Assembly: GCF_900103605.1 (NCBI RefSeq)
Contig: NZ_FNHY01000009.1
Coordinates: 1 to 64,000, forward strand
DNA length: 64,000 nt
Origin: Psychrobacillus sp. OK028
GTDB taxonomy: Bacteria; Bacillota; Bacilli; Bacillales_A; Planococcaceae
Direction of reading: 5' to 3'
The position numbers and the translations under genes are program-made. The notes under the pieces were generated by a model. The model searched no databases. It had not been told where the DNA came from and was given only the letters and a program-made list of their open reading frames with translations. This document shows, one piece after another, positions 25,269-34,143 of this stretch. How positions within the stretch are numbered: the stretch's first letter is position 1; each line of letters starts with the position of its first letter.

Positions 25269-26748
25269 CTTATTATTATTTCCTGTCCTAATTCCTTTTC
25301 TGTTTGCTGCTGTTTTATTACTTTTTCCTAAAAAAGTAAAAGCTCAGCGAATTGTAACAATGATTGGTTTATTATTCGCTTTAACTTCCTCCTTCGTTTT
25401 ACTTTACAAAGTAAAAGTGGATGGAGTACAAACGCTGACATTAGGTAGCTGGGCACCACCATTTGGAATTACGATGGTTTCTGATATGTTTTCTGCTTTA
25501 TTGGTTACTTCTTCTCTAATCATCGCATTATTTGTCGTGTGGTTTAGTTTTACTGCGATCGGCGAAGAACGAGAAAAAGCATTCTACTACCCAGCGATAC
25601 TATTTATGCTTACAGGTGTGAATGGTGCATTTACTACTGGTGATATTTTCAATATGTTTGTATTCTTTGAAGTGTTATTAATGTCCTCTTATGTTTTGAT
25701 CGTTTTAGGAGGAGAAAAAATTCAGTTAAAAGAGTCGATTAAATACATACTCGTTAATATCGTATCTTCCTCGTTATTTGTTATTACAGTAGGCTATTTG
25801 TATTCGGTAGTTGGTACGCTGAATATGGCGGATATTTCTGTAAAACTTGCAGAAATAGGTCCTTCAGGTATCGTGACTGTTATAGCGGTGTTGTTCCTTA
25901 TCGTATTTGGTATAAAAGGCGGTATATTCCCGTTATTCTTCTGGTTACCAGGCTCCTATGCTGCCCCACCTGTGCCCGTACTTGCCCTGTTTGGAGCATT
26001 GCTCACAAAAGTTGGGGTATATGCAATTATCCGAACATATACCCTGTTCTTCACAACCGATGTAGGATATACGCATAGCTTATTGATGATTCTATCGATA
26101 ATTACTATTGTGGTGGGTTGCATAGGAGCGCTAGCGTATTTTGATGTAAAACAAATTATTATTTACAATATAGTTATAGCAGTCGGTGTGATTTTGTTTG
26201 GAGCATCGGTTATGAATGAAAACGGAATGATGGGCTCTGTATTTTATTTGATACATGATATTCTCATCAAAGGTGCGTTATTTCTATTCATAGGAATAAT
26301 TATTAAAATAACAGGCACAGCCGATTTACGTAAAATGGGTGGTCTCATGAAGCGATATCCATTGCTTGCGTGGAGCTACTTAATCGTTGCATTCGGATTA
26401 GCTGGTATTCCTCCGCTTAGTGGTTTTATAGGGAAACTTTTAATCGTGCAAGGTGGATTTGAAGGAGAGCTATTATGGCAAAGCATTTTCATCCTGGCAT
26501 CCAGTCTTCTAGTTTTACTCTCAGTAATTCGTATTTTCATTTACGCATTCTGGGGTGAGGAAAAAGGAGATCATCTTATAAGCGAGAAAAAATATCGTCA
26601 TTTATTGGCTCCAGCCATCACATTAGCAGGGATAACGGTCCTTTACGGAGTAGGGGCAGAATACTTAGTACCATTTATGTCCGATGCCACTAATGTACTC
26701 CTTGACCCTTCTATATATGTTGATTCTGTATTCGAAGGGGTGAAATAA
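25261..26748 (+). CDS. mrpD: Na+/H+ antiporter subunit MrpD
   Basis: 495 residues from the ATG at 25261 with AAAGGAAATG upstream; an ATG three codons earlier sits on that site. About 14 helices, homologous to NuoM/NuoN. FNMFVFFEVLLMSSY holds the conserved glutamate and GGIFPLFFWLPGSYAAPPVPV the conserved lysine/proline region of the antiporter module. With MrpA it provides the ion-translocating core. Confidence 0.95.
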   Translation: MINLLLFPVLIPFLFAAVLLLFPKKVKAQRIVTMIGLLFALTSSFVLLYKVKVDGVQTLTLGSWAPPFGITMVSDMFSALLVTSSLIIALFVVWFSFTAIGEEREKAFYYPAILFMLTGVNGAFTTGDIFNMFVFFEVLLMSSYVLIVLGGEKIQLKESIKYILVNIVSSSLFVITVGYLYSVVGTLNMADISVKLAEIGPSGIVTVIAVLFLIVFGIKGGIFPLFFWLPGSYAAPPVPVLALFGALLTKVGVYAIIRTYTLFFTTDVGYTHSLLMILSIITIVVGCIGALAYFDVKQIIIYNIVIAVGVILFGASVMNENGMMGSVFYLIHDILIKGALFLFIGIIIKITGTADLRKMGGLMKRYPLLAWSYLIVAFGLAGIPPLSGFIGKLLIVQGGFEGELLWQSIFILASSLLVLLSVIRIFIYAFWGEEKGDHLISEKKYRHLLAPAITLAGITVLYGVGAEYLVPFMSDATNVLLDPSIYVDSVFEGVK

Positions 26749-26750
26749 TT

Positions 26751-27230
26751 ATGGCTTTCCAAATCTTATTGAATGTACTAATCGCATTTACGTGGATGTT
26801 CCTATCTGTATCATTTAAACCTACAACGTTTATTGTCGGTTATATACTCGGTTTGCTCATGTTGTTCATGCTGCGTAAATCCCTAAGTACCAGATTTTAT
26901 ATGGATCGTCTATGGGCAGTCATCAAACTAGGCACTTTATTTATTAAAGAGCTTGTGTTGTCGAACATCTCTGTATTGAAGTTAATATTAAAGCCAACCA
27001 TGCCTATTCGTCCTGCAATCTTTGCGATGCCGACTGTACTTGAACAAGATTGGGAAATTACTCTTTTATCTAGTTTAATCACCCTAACACCAGGTACAAT
27101 AGTTATTGATATTTCAGATGACAATAAAACATTGTATATCCACTCAATCGATTTTGAAGATATTGATGAAGCAATAGAATCCATACGTAATACATTTGAA
27201 AAAGCAATTTTGGAGGTGAGTAGATCATGA
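26751..27230 (+). CDS. mrpE: Na+/H+ antiporter subunit MrpE
   Basis: 159 residues. Two to three N-terminal membrane helices (to about 75), then a cytoplasmic domain. The MrpE signature LITLTPGTIVIDIS is complete (about residues 113-126). A short gap after mrpD and an ATGA overlap with mrpF support cotranslation. Confidence 0.95.
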   Translation: MAFQILLNVLIAFTWMFLSVSFKPTTFIVGYILGLLMLFMLRKSLSTRFYMDRLWAVIKLGTLFIKELVLSNISVLKLILKPTMPIRPAIFAMPTVLEQDWEITLLSSLITLTPGTIVIDISDDNKTLYIHSIDFEDIDEAIESIRNTFEKAILEVSRS

Positions 27231-27508
27231 CAACTTTTCTATGGATAATTGTTGTGTTAATTAGTTTATGTGTTCTAGGTTTTGTATATCGCCTAGTGAA
27301 GGGTCCTTCTACTCCAGACCGCGTTATTGCTTTAGATGCTATAGGTGTTGGACTTATTACGCTAATTGGGTTAATATCCATTCTGTTCGATACTATCTTT
27401 TTCCTAGAGGTTATATTGCTACTAGCAGTTCTTTCCTTTATCGGGACAGTAGCTTTTTCTAAATTCACGGAGAAGGGAGAAATCATTCAACGTGACCGTA
27501 ATAGCTAA
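27227..27508 (+). CDS. mrpF: Na+/H+ antiporter subunit MrpF
   Basis: 93 residues, three membrane helices. The MrpF/PhaF signature RLVKGPSTPDRVIALDAI (about 22-40) is intact, with the aspartate that is important in the family. Overlaps mrpE by four bases and mrpG by seventeen. Confidence 0.95.
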   Translation: MTTFLWIIVVLISLCVLGFVYRLVKGPSTPDRVIALDAIGVGLITLIGLISILFDTIFFLEVILLLAVLSFIGTVAFSKFTEKGEIIQRDRNS

Positions 27509-27854
27509 TATACTTATCATTGCAACTATTTCTTTTGGAACTATTTTCATAATAGTGACTGCTATTGGTTTAATCCGATTACCCGATGCTTTCTCTCGAG
27601 CGCACGCCGCTTCAAAAAGCGCAACTTTAGGTGTTATGAGCATTTTACTAGGGGTATTTATTCATTTTTGGTTAATCGAAGGTCATTTCAATTCTCGAAT
27701 TCTACTAGGAATTGCTTTTTTATTCATCACTGGACCAGTTGGTGGTCATATGATGGGTCGTGCAGCTTATTTATCAGGTGTGAAATTATCCGATAAAACG
27801 GTACGTGATGATTTAGCTGAAGTCGTTAAAAAGAAAAGAGAAAAGCTTCAATAG
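27492..27854 (+). CDS. mrpG: Na+/H+ antiporter subunit MrpG
   Basis: 120 residues, three membrane helices. The conserved GLIRLPDAFSRAHAASKSATLG segment is split here across about residues 27-48; the following GGHMMGRAAY is also typical. GTG start within mrpF. Last gene of the operon, followed by a strong terminator. The whole operon gives resistance to Na+ and alkaline pH. Confidence 0.95.
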   Translation: MTVIANILIIATISFGTIFIIVTAIGLIRLPDAFSRAHAASKSATLGVMSILLGVFIHFWLIEGHFNSRILLGIAFLFITGPVGGHMMGRAAYLSGVKLSDKTVRDDLAEVVKKKREKLQ

Positions 27855-27875
27855 GGTTATTTTCTAATTAATTTA

Positions 27876-27919
27876 AAGAGCGTGTTTTGAAAAGTATATT
27901 TTTTCAAAACACGCTCTTA
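27876..27919. terminator. Terminator after mrpG
   Basis: Stem AAGAGCGTGTTTTGAAAA with its full complement, TATATTT loop. A- and T-rich at both ends, but the T-run within the stem favours termination of mrp. Confidence 0.92.
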
Positions 27920-28029
27920 TTTGTCTACCTAAAATAATTAAATAAAGACTCTGTACCCACGAATTACCCGAGGATACAAAAGCCTTCTTCTAGTTACAGT
28001 TTTTATTATTAATAACCACCATTGTATGT

Positions 28030-28257
28030 CTAATAAGGATATGGTGTATATGGATAGTAATAAGGATATGGATATGGATACGGGTAATACGGATAATACG
28101 GATAATATGGGTATGGCTGTCTATACCCTCCGTATCCTCCATATAACGCAGAACCTACAAGACCTCCTACTAAGCCACCAACAAATGGGACTCCAAAGCC
28201 TCGGCCACCAAAACCGCCAAATCCAGGACCCCTAAAACCTCCCCGAAATCTTACCAT
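28030..28257 (-). CDS. Gly-rich then Tyr/Pro-rich low-complexity small protein
   Basis: 75 residues. Residues 1-45 are Gly/Phe/Arg-rich (FRGGFRGPGFGGFGGRGFG) and then a GGLVGGLVG stretch; residues 46-75 are nearly pure Tyr/Pro (YPYYPYYPYYPY). AGGAGG is well placed before the ATG, which supports a real gene. Similar compositions are seen in Bacillales spore coat and surface proteins, so a coat or exosporium role is possible but not shown. It lies alone between mrpG and the aminopeptidase yuiE. Confidence 0.7.
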   Translation of the reverse strand: MVRFRGGFRGPGFGGFGGRGFGVPFVGGLVGGLVGSALYGGYGGYRQPYPYYPYYPYYPYPYPYPYYYPYTPYPY

Positions 28258-28316
28258 GCTACTCCTCCTTTCCTCTCAGTGTATGCCACTGGGGAAAGTG
28301 AGTCTGTGTGTTTGCC

Positions 28317-29819
28317 CTACTCCTGGTCTGCCATTCTTTCCACTAATGTAGCTAGTGTACGTACCATGACACCAGTACCACCTTTTGGACCAAAGTCATG
28401 AGCAGATTTTGAATCAGATGTACCAGCAATATCCAGATGAATCCACGGAGTTTCCTCTACAAATTCCCCAACAAATCCACCACCGAAAATCATATGACCA
28501 TCTCCACCAGGTGAATTATTAAGATCTGCTACATCACTTTTACGAATACGTTTTTTATCGTTTTCAGTTAGAGGCAATCTCCAAACGAATTCGCCAGTCT
28601 CAAGAGAGGATTCCATGAACGTTTCGAAGAATTCCTCATTGTTCGTTAATGCACCCGTTTTATCGTAACCTAATGCCGTAATTACACCGCCAGTTAACGT
28701 AGCAACGTCCACTATATAATTCGCACCTTGTTGTTTTGCATAAGTAACAGCGTCTGCTAAAACTAAGCGTCCTTCAGCATCTGTATTTAAAATTTCAATC
28801 GTTTTGCCACTCATAGATGTAATAACATCATCTGGTTTAAACGCATTTCCTGAAATCATATTGTCTGTGGAAGCAATGACAGCGATAACGTTTTTGTTTG
28901 GACGAAGCTCACCAATAATTTGCATTGCTCCTAAAACAGCTGCTGCTCCTCCCATATCACCCTTCATACCAACGATTCCTGTTTTCGTTTTAATAGAATA
29001 TCCACCTGTATCAAAGGTAATACCTTTCCCTACTAAAGCTACAACATCCGTCCAATCATCTGTTGCTTGATATTTTAAGGCAATAAGACGTGGTTCTTCA
29101 ACGGAACCTTGGTTTACTGCAAGAAGTGCGCCCATGCCAAGCTCTTCAATTTCTTTCTTCCCAAGAATCTCTGTTTCAAATCCGTATGTTTCTCCAAGCT
29201 CTCTCGCATATTCTCCTAATTGAGTGGAAGTTAATACATTTCCAGGCGTATTTACAAGTATTCTTGCTTCATTAACTGCATCTGCATAAATAGTACCTAC
29301 TTCAAAATATGAAACGACTTCGTCATCCTCTTCGTCCATTAACAATTCTATAGACGGCAAGTAATAATCGGGAACATTCGAAGTTGTTTTATACCCTTCA
29401 TATGTAAATGAACCCATACCAATACCTTCTGCTGCTAAATATGCAACATCTGCTACAGTTATTGCTTCAGTAGTAAATGATGGTATCCAAACTCCTAAGG
29501 ACTCTGGCTTACTAATTAGTAATTCCTTCCCGACAAGTCCAAAAGCTTCTCGCACTTTCTCTTGTGTTAATTGTTTTCGATCACCGAGTCCAACAAAAAG
29601 TATTCTTTTTACGCCCTCATGGTTGGATACTGGAATTTTAACGATTTTCTTTAATTCCGTAGAAATATCTCCACTCTTAACCCAGTCCCCAATATGCTCC
29701 CCAAAAGTTTTTAAGAAAGTATCCCATTTCGGTGTGTTTTCAACGTGCTTAGAGACACCTACTACTAGCGTTTCTGATTGCACTTCTTCAAATAATACTT
29801 CATTTGTATGGATAATCAT
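28317..29819 (-). CDS. yuiE: Leucyl aminopeptidase, M17 family (YuiE)
   Basis: 500 residues, as in B. subtilis YuiE. Cytosolic two-zinc aminopeptidase that removes N-terminal residues. The catalytic C-terminal domain (about 175-495) has VGKGITFDTGG (metal-binding lysine and aspartate), MKGDMGGAA, and the NTDAEGRLVLAD signature carrying metal-binding Asp and Glu and the catalytic arginine. The N-terminal macro-like domain is less conserved. GGGGGG lies upstream of the ATG. Divergent from yuiD, an arrangement also found around yui genes elsewhere in Bacillales. Confidence 0.94.
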   Translation of the reverse strand: MIIHTNEVLFEEVQSETLVVGVSKHVENTPKWDTFLKTFGEHIGDWVKSGDISTELKKIVKIPVSNHEGVKRILFVGLGDRKQLTQEKVREAFGLVGKELLISKPESLGVWIPSFTTEAITVADVAYLAAEGIGMGSFTYEGYKTTSNVPDYYLPSIELLMDEEDDEVVSYFEVGTIYADAVNEARILVNTPGNVLTSTQLGEYARELGETYGFETEILGKKEIEELGMGALLAVNQGSVEEPRLIALKYQATDDWTDVVALVGKGITFDTGGYSIKTKTGIVGMKGDMGGAAAVLGAMQIIGELRPNKNVIAVIASTDNMISGNAFKPDDVITSMSGKTIEILNTDAEGRLVLADAVTYAKQQGANYIVDVATLTGGVITALGYDKTGALTNNEEFFETFMESSLETGEFVWRLPLTENDKKRIRKSDVADLNNSPGGDGHMIFGGGFVGEFVEETPWIHLDIAGTSDSKSAHDFGPKGGTGVMVRTLATLVERMADQE

Positions 29820-29940
29820 TATTTTTCCCCCTACTATTTTGAATATAATCTTATTATATAGGAACCTTTCGTATTTTTCGAATTGTTTGAGTGTGTTATA
29901 CTATCCATAAGATAACTTCAAATGAAAGGCGGTGTCTACT

Positions 29941-30417
29941 TTGGCAATCCTCCAAAACACTCCACTTATGGCTGCACTTTTTTCTATTTTCTTTGCACAA
30001 TTCGTCAAAATTCCGATTCACTTTTTGATGACTAGAAAACTGGATTGGTCGTTATTCACTTCTACTGGTGGAATGCCTAGTTCTCACTCTGCTGCAGTTA
30101 CGTCCTTATGTACCGCTATTGCTTATGAATCAGGACTTGGTTCTCCATTATTTGCAGTTGCAACCGTATTTGCCGTAATCGTTATGTTCGATGCAACAGG
30201 AGTCCGTTTTCAAGCTGGTCAACAAGCAATTATGATCAATCAGATGCGCGTTGATTTTCAATTATTCGTAGAGCAAACGAAAGATTGGTCACATAAAAAA
30301 AACGAAGAAAAAATGGAAGAACTGAAAACCTTACTTGGCCATAAACCAATTGAAGTTTTCATGGGAGCCATTACAGGTATACTGATTTCCATTATAATTT
30401 ATACCTTTATTCAATAA
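29941..30417 (+). CDS. yuiD: Divergent PAP2 (DUF212) family membrane protein YuiD
   Basis: 158 residues from the TTG at 29941, equal to B. subtilis YuiD; the in-frame GTG at 29932 sits on the probable site AAAGGCGG. Three or four membrane helices. The phosphatase-like signatures are visible: KIPIHF near the N-terminus and GGMPSSHSAAVTSL (about 39-52), followed by VMFDATGVRFQAGQQA. DUF212 proteins are distant relatives of PAP2 phosphatases with unproven substrates. Confidence 0.88.
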   Translation: MAILQNTPLMAALFSIFFAQFVKIPIHFLMTRKLDWSLFTSTGGMPSSHSAAVTSLCTAIAYESGLGSPLFAVATVFAVIVMFDATGVRFQAGQQAIMINQMRVDFQLFVEQTKDWSHKKNEEKMEELKTLLGHKPIEVFMGAITGILISIIIYTFIQ

Positions 30418-30451
30418 AGAAAACCCGGGTAAAAAACGCCCCATATGCCAC

Positions 30452-30552
30452 TGATTTCCGCTCAGGTCGGACGCTTTCCGTGGGCACGGCTCGAGCCGTG
30501 CCCCAGGAAAGCGTCCGCCGTAACGAAGAACAACGGCGATGAAGCTGAAATA
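30452..30552. repeat. GC-rich palindromic intergenic element
   Basis: The core 30469-30516 is a long imperfect palindrome: GGACGCTTTCCGTGGGCACGG pairs across a CTCGAG centre with a complementary arm ending AAAGCGTCC. The flanks TGATTTCCGCTCAGG and GATGAAGCTGAAAT resemble each other as an outer, decayed inverted arm. Composition is far above the local GC content. Similar palindromic elements are dispersed between genes in Planococcaceae genomes (from memory). Confidence 0.6.
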
Positions 30553-30555
30553 AAA

Positions 30556-30604
30556 AAGGAAGCAGTCCAAATTTTACTTATCGTAAAATTCGGACTGCTT
30601 TTGA
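30556..30604. terminator. Bidirectional terminator between yuiD and yuiB
   Basis: Stem AAGCAGTCC-AATTTTAC with GTAAAATT-GGACTGCTT, then TTTTG; A-rich on the other side. Confidence 0.88.
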
Positions 30605-30639
30605 TTTTGAGATAGGTTTTGTCCCAGCCTCTTTTACTA

Positions 30640-30963
30640 TTAAAACATCTGGTATCCATTTTTTCTTAAATATTTTATGACAAAGCCGGCAGCTATTGCA
30701 CCTACAAGACCACCTGCTAAAATAATTATATCTGCAGCATGAAGAGAAACAATTTTTTCCCCTAGAGCAGAAAAAGCCGAGCCTGGTTTTGTAAAGTAAT
30801 CAAAAAATCCAACTTCATCAATTATAAGTACAACTACAATCGGATAAAGAATGGCCATGAACCATGTCATACGAAGCAACATATTCAATAAGAAGGCGAT
30901 CCCAAAAAACATGACAAAAAATATAACAACTGAAAGTATCATTTGAACTAACATAAACTCCAT
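30640..30963 (-). CDS. yuiB: YuiB-like membrane protein
   Basis: 107 residues from the ATG at 30963 with GGAGG upstream; an ATG seven codons earlier lies across that site. Three predicted helices (about 5-30, 33-52, 78-100). Length and position next to yuiA match B. subtilis YuiB, function unknown. Its ribosome binding site is the right arm of a perfect 10-bp inverted repeat (see regulatory entry at 30970-31013), so translation may be controlled. Confidence 0.82.
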   Translation of the reverse strand: MEFMLVQMILSVVIFFVMFFGIAFLLNMLLRMTWFMAILYPIVVVLIIDEVGFFDYFTKPGSAFSALGEKIVSLHAADIIILAGGLVGAIAAGFVIKYLRKNGYQMF

Positions 30964-30969
30964 TTTATA

Positions 30970-31013
30970 TAACCTCCGTAACATCTGTAAATAGTTTACC
31001 TTAACGGAGGTTA
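30970..31013 (-). promoter_or_regulatory. Hairpin sequestering the yuiB ribosome binding site
   Basis: On the minus strand TAACCTCCGT (31013-31004) pairs perfectly with ACGGAGGTTA (30979-30970), which contains the yuiB ribosome binding site GGAGG. Between the arms a second small stem, GTAAA/TTTAC, is possible. No T-run follows, so it is not a terminator. Predicted to block translation until opened by another factor or by translation of yuiA upstream (inferred). Confidence 0.6.
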
Positions 31014-31059
31014 GTATTCAATGAACATATTTGTTTTCACTTTTTTGTCATAATCTACT

Positions 31060-31185
31060 TTACTTCCTCCCTGAACCGTTACAACAATTGCAAGTTTCTG
31101 ATCCCCCTAATCGCAGTTGGAAGTAACCCTCCCCTTTACAATAAGGACAATGCGTATTTTTCGTTTGTGTACTCATTTTTGTCAT
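31060..31185 (-). CDS. yuiA: YuiA-like small zinc-finger protein
   Basis: 41 residues, shorter than most ORF thresholds. Two DnaJ-like zinc knuckles: CPYCKGEG (about 13-20) and CNCCNGSG (about 32-39), the CxxCxGxG pattern. AAAAGGAGACG is eight bases before the ATG. Synteny with yuiB and ndh and the two knuckles match B. subtilis YuiA. Function unknown; a metal-binding or redox role is suggested by the cysteines. It lies 97 bases upstream of yuiB on the same strand and may be its operon leader gene. Confidence 0.82.
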   Translation of the reverse strand: MTKMSTQTKNTHCPYCKGEGYFQLRLGGSETCNCCNGSGRK

Positions 31186-31274
31186 ATTAATCGTCTCCTT
31201 TTCACCCTATTTTTAATATTCTGATAATATACCATGTGCAAATTTATTTGTAAAGGAGAAGTATTATAAAATAG

Positions 31275-31304
31275 AAAAACTCCTACAAAATAAGTAGGAG
31301 CTTT
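31275..31304 (-). terminator. Terminator after NADH dehydrogenase
   Basis: Stem GCTCCTAC... reads CTCCTAC/GTAGGAG with AA/TT closing pairs, then TTTTTC on the minus strand. Confidence 0.88.
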
Positions 31305-31319
31305 CATAATGACTTTCGA

Positions 31320-32531
31320 TTATAAGCTGAATTTACCTTTTTTCACTACTAATGGAATTCCACCGATCATGTAAAGTGCACGATTATCGATTACTTTTTT
31401 CATGATAGAGGCTTTTGTACCTGTAAGTTTTCTTCCCATTACATCGCCAATTGCATCATGTTCACCTAAAGAACATACAGTTCCTTTTAAGCTTGGTGTA
31501 AATTCTTCTGTTGCATTACCATTCATAAGTGCAACAATATTTTTCGCTACAGTTACTGCTTGTTGCATTGCAATTTGTGCTGTTGGTGGATATGGACGGT
31601 TAGCTTCTTCATTGATCATTAGAGCGCAATCTCCAACGATGAAGACATCTGGGAACCCAGGAGCTCTCATATCTTTATCAACTTTAACACGAGCACGCAT
31701 ATTTTCAATACCAGATGTTTCGATTAAGCGATTCCCACGAACTCCTGCAGCCCATACAACTGTACCAGCTTTGATGAATTCGAATTCCTCTTCGCCTTTT
31801 TTAATTTTTACGCCTTCTGGAGTTGCTTCTACTACTGGAGTTCCAATTGAGAATTCAATTCCTTTAGCTTCTAATTGTCTTACTGCATATTCAACTAGCT
31901 CTGGATCGAATCCTGGTAATACCATTGGAGCTGCTTCTACGCAAACTACACGAACTTTCTCTTGAGGTACATCATACTCCTTACAAAGCTCAGGCACACG
32001 ATTACCTAGTTCACCTAGGAATTCAATACCAGAGAATCCTGCTCCACCTACTACGATTGTTAAGCGAGTATCATCTTGTACTTCTTCTGTTGACCATGTA
32101 GCAAATTGATATTCAATATGATCACGAATTTGACGAGCTGCATTTACATTAGCGATTGAAAGTGCATATTTATCTAAGCCTGGTATGCCGAATGTTTCAC
32201 CTTCAAAGCCTAAACCAATTACTAGGTAGTCATATGTATACTCACCAGCACTAGTTGTTACTTTTTTCGTATTAACATCAATTGCATCAACAGTTGCTTT
32301 TATAAAGTTTACTTTACTAGAATTGATAACACTTTTCACATCATAACGAACTTGATCTGGACTTAATGTACCAGCAGAAGCTTCATGTAACCAAGTAGAT
32401 TCATAATGATAATCGTTTTTATTGATTAAAGTAATATCCGCTTCATTTGCACCTACTAATTTTTGAAGGTTTACTACTGTAGATAATCCACCATAACCCG
32501 CACCTAATACTAGAATTGTTGGTCTTTTCAC
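31320..32531 (-). CDS. Type II NADH dehydrogenase (YumB-like)
   Basis: 403 residues from GTG at 32531, 11 bases after AAAGGTGG; a GTG five codons earlier overlaps that site. FAD-binding GxGYGG (LGAGYGGLS) at the N-terminus, NADH-binding [11 protein letters not shown] about residue 163, and the second FAD motif FIVGDCAL near 290. The C-terminal amphipathic region would tether it to the membrane. It passes electrons from NADH to menaquinone without pumping protons. Best match by length and synteny is B. subtilis YumB rather than Ndh/YjlD. A second, shorter relative (yutJ) lies 2.3 kb away. Confidence 0.92.
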   Translation of the reverse strand: MKRPTILVLGAGYGGLSTVVNLQKLVGANEADITLINKNDYHYESTWLHEASAGTLSPDQVRYDVKSVINSSKVNFIKATVDAIDVNTKKVTTSAGEYTYDYLVIGLGFEGETFGIPGLDKYALSIANVNAARQIRDHIEYQFATWSTEEVQDDTRLTIVVGGAGFSGIEFLGELGNRVPELCKEYDVPQEKVRVVCVEAAPMVLPGFDPELVEYAVRQLEAKGIEFSIGTPVVEATPEGVKIKKGEEEFEFIKAGTVVWAAGVRGNRLIETSGIENMRARVKVDKDMRAPGFPDVFIVGDCALMINEEANRPYPPTAQIAMQQAVTVAKNIVALMNGNATEEFTPSLKGTVCSLGEHDAIGDVMGRKLTGTKASIMKKVIDNRALYMIGGIPLVVKKGKFSL

Positions 32532-32868
32532 GAAGATCGCAACCACCTTTTTATATTTTTTAAGAAAAGTTATGACACAAAAAATACATCATTAAACTCT
32601 TCATCTTTGTCTATTGTTCGACAAAAACCCTTAACTTCTATTTTAGACCTTTTCTCACACGATTTCAATACAATGTTGCGTAATTGTAAACATCTGAAAA
32701 TACAGCTAATAACTCATACAATACTAGATAATAAAAATAAGATTTAAAGTAGAATAAGAAAAGTGAAAAATAAAACATCAGATACCTCAAAAGTCAAAAC
32801 CCTCATCATTCTCCCACGGAAAGCGTACACTTGAAACGGAAAGATGGAGTATTATTTATTCTTAAAAA
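32532..32868. other. Intergenic region upstream of NADH dehydrogenase
   Basis: Over 300 bases, AT-rich, with no supported gene. It must contain the promoter of the NADH dehydrogenase gene, but no clear -35/-10 pair and no good Rex palindrome (TTGTGAA-N4-TTCACAA) was found. CCCACGGAAAGCG and GAAACGGAAAGATGG near 32815-32846 look like debris of the GC-rich dispersed element. Confidence 0.4.
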
Positions 32869-32900
32869 AAGAACATTTCCAATAAAAGAAAATGTTCTTA
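32869..32900 (-). terminator. Terminator after yutM
   Basis: Stem AAGAACATTT with AAATGTTCTT, then a run of seven T on the minus strand. Confidence 0.92.
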
Positions 32901-32907
32901 CGAGTAT

Positions 32908-33270
32908 TTAACAGCTTTCTGGAGTTCCTTCTTTTTTAGCAGTTCTGAATGAAGTACCACAACCGCAAGATGCAATGGCATTAGGGTTTTCAATCGTAAA
33001 CCCGCCTCCCATTAATGACTCCTTATAATCGATGGTCGTTCCGTTTAGAATTGAAGCGTCTTCGTTTGACACTAATATATCAATTCCATGCTGATGAAGC
33101 TCTATATCTTCTTGCTGTTTTTCTTTATCAAATCCCATACCATAAGAAAGACCGCTGCATCCACCACCATTTACTGATACACGAAGGGCAGAGCCTTCTT
33201 CTCCGTTATGCGTCATCATTTCTTTCACACGGTAAGCTGCCGCTTCAGATAAAATAACTACTTCTGACAT
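32908..33270 (-). CDS. yutM: A-type Fe-S carrier protein (HesB/IscA family, YutM)
   Basis: 120 residues from the ATG at 33270 with AAGGTG upstream; same length as B. subtilis YutM. The three cluster-ligand cysteines are C38 (GGGCSG), C102 and C104 (SCGCGTSF). Receives Fe-S clusters from the Suf scaffold and passes them to client enzymes. Physically near the NifU-like yutI and thioredoxin-like yuzD; the suf operon is 14 kb further on. Confidence 0.93.
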   Translation of the reverse strand: MSEVVILSEAAAYRVKEMMTHNGEEGSALRVSVNGGGCSGLSYGMGFDKEKQQEDIELHQHGIDILVSNEDASILNGTTIDYKESLMGGGFTIENPNAIASCGCGTSFRTAKKEGTPESC

Positions 33271-33416
33271 CTGAATCACCTTCCCTTTCTTCTTTCTATC
33301 ATATCAATGTTTTTACTATGTACACAAGGAAAACTACTTGAATATTTATTTCGCTTTCAAGACGTGTATCAGGTATAATAGAACTATTCATAGAACGCGA
33401 GAAAAGAGGACTTAAG

Positions 33417-34109
33417 GTGGAACTAACTCCCTATTATCAAAAGGATATTGAATGCTTACATTGTAAGTTAAAGTTTAAAACGACTAAGGTCCGTTCAAAA
33501 TTTATAAAGGTTGTAGAACATGACACAGACTTTCGACCTATATACGAGAACAAAGAAGTAAATCCTTTATTATATAACATATTTGTATGTGAGCATTGTG
33601 GCTTTTCGTTTACAGATGATTTCACAAAATATTTTGCTCCTGGAGTTAAGGAAATAATCCAAGAACAAGTTGCTAGTAAATGGACACCAAGGTCATTTGG
33701 CAATGAGCGGTCGATAGTAGAGGGAATTATGGCATATAAACTAGGAATTCTATCTGGTAAGTTAAAAAAAGAAAAGTTTGTAAGTATAGCTGGATTAGCC
33801 CTTCGTACAGCATGGTTGTATCGTTTACAGGATAAGAATGAAGAGGAAATTCGATTTATGGAAATTGCTCGTGATCGCTATGCCGACTCCTATTCAAGTG
33901 ATGATTATAATGGCACTCAAATGTCTGAAACTCGTATCCTCTACTTAATAGCAGAGTTATCCAGAAAGATTGGTGATATAGAATATGCAACACGTTTTTT
34001 CTCAAAGGTAATTGAAAAACAGAACTCTTCTATTGAACCAAAAGTAATTGATATGGCAAAAGATCGGTGGCAAGAAATTAGAGCTCAAAAAGAAAAAGAA
34101 GCCCGTTGA
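33417..34109 (+). CDS. DUF2225 family protein
   Basis: 230 residues. Two CxxC pairs near the N-terminus (CLHC at about 13-16, CEHCGFSF at about 59) suggest a zinc ribbon. The rest is helical, TPR-like (YRLQDKNEEEIRFMEIARDRY and GDIEYATRFFSKVI resemble helical repeats). GTG start with GAGGACTTAAG upstream. Its terminator overlaps the stop codon. No biochemical function is known for DUF2225. Confidence 0.82.
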   Translation: MELTPYYQKDIECLHCKLKFKTTKVRSKFIKVVEHDTDFRPIYENKEVNPLLYNIFVCEHCGFSFTDDFTKYFAPGVKEIIQEQVASKWTPRSFGNERSIVEGIMAYKLGILSGKLKKEKFVSIAGLALRTAWLYRLQDKNEEEIRFMEIARDRYADSYSSDDYNGTQMSETRILYLIAELSRKIGDIEYATRFFSKVIEKQNSSIEPKVIDMAKDRWQEIRAQKEKEAR

Positions 34110-34124
34110 AAGGCTTCTTTTTTT
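34096..34124 (+). terminator. Terminator overlapping the end of the DUF2225 gene
   Basis: AAGAAGCC with GGCTTCTT and five more T. The left arm is coding sequence. Confidence 0.9.
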
Positions 34125-34143
34125 GTTATACTTTTGTTTTTTA

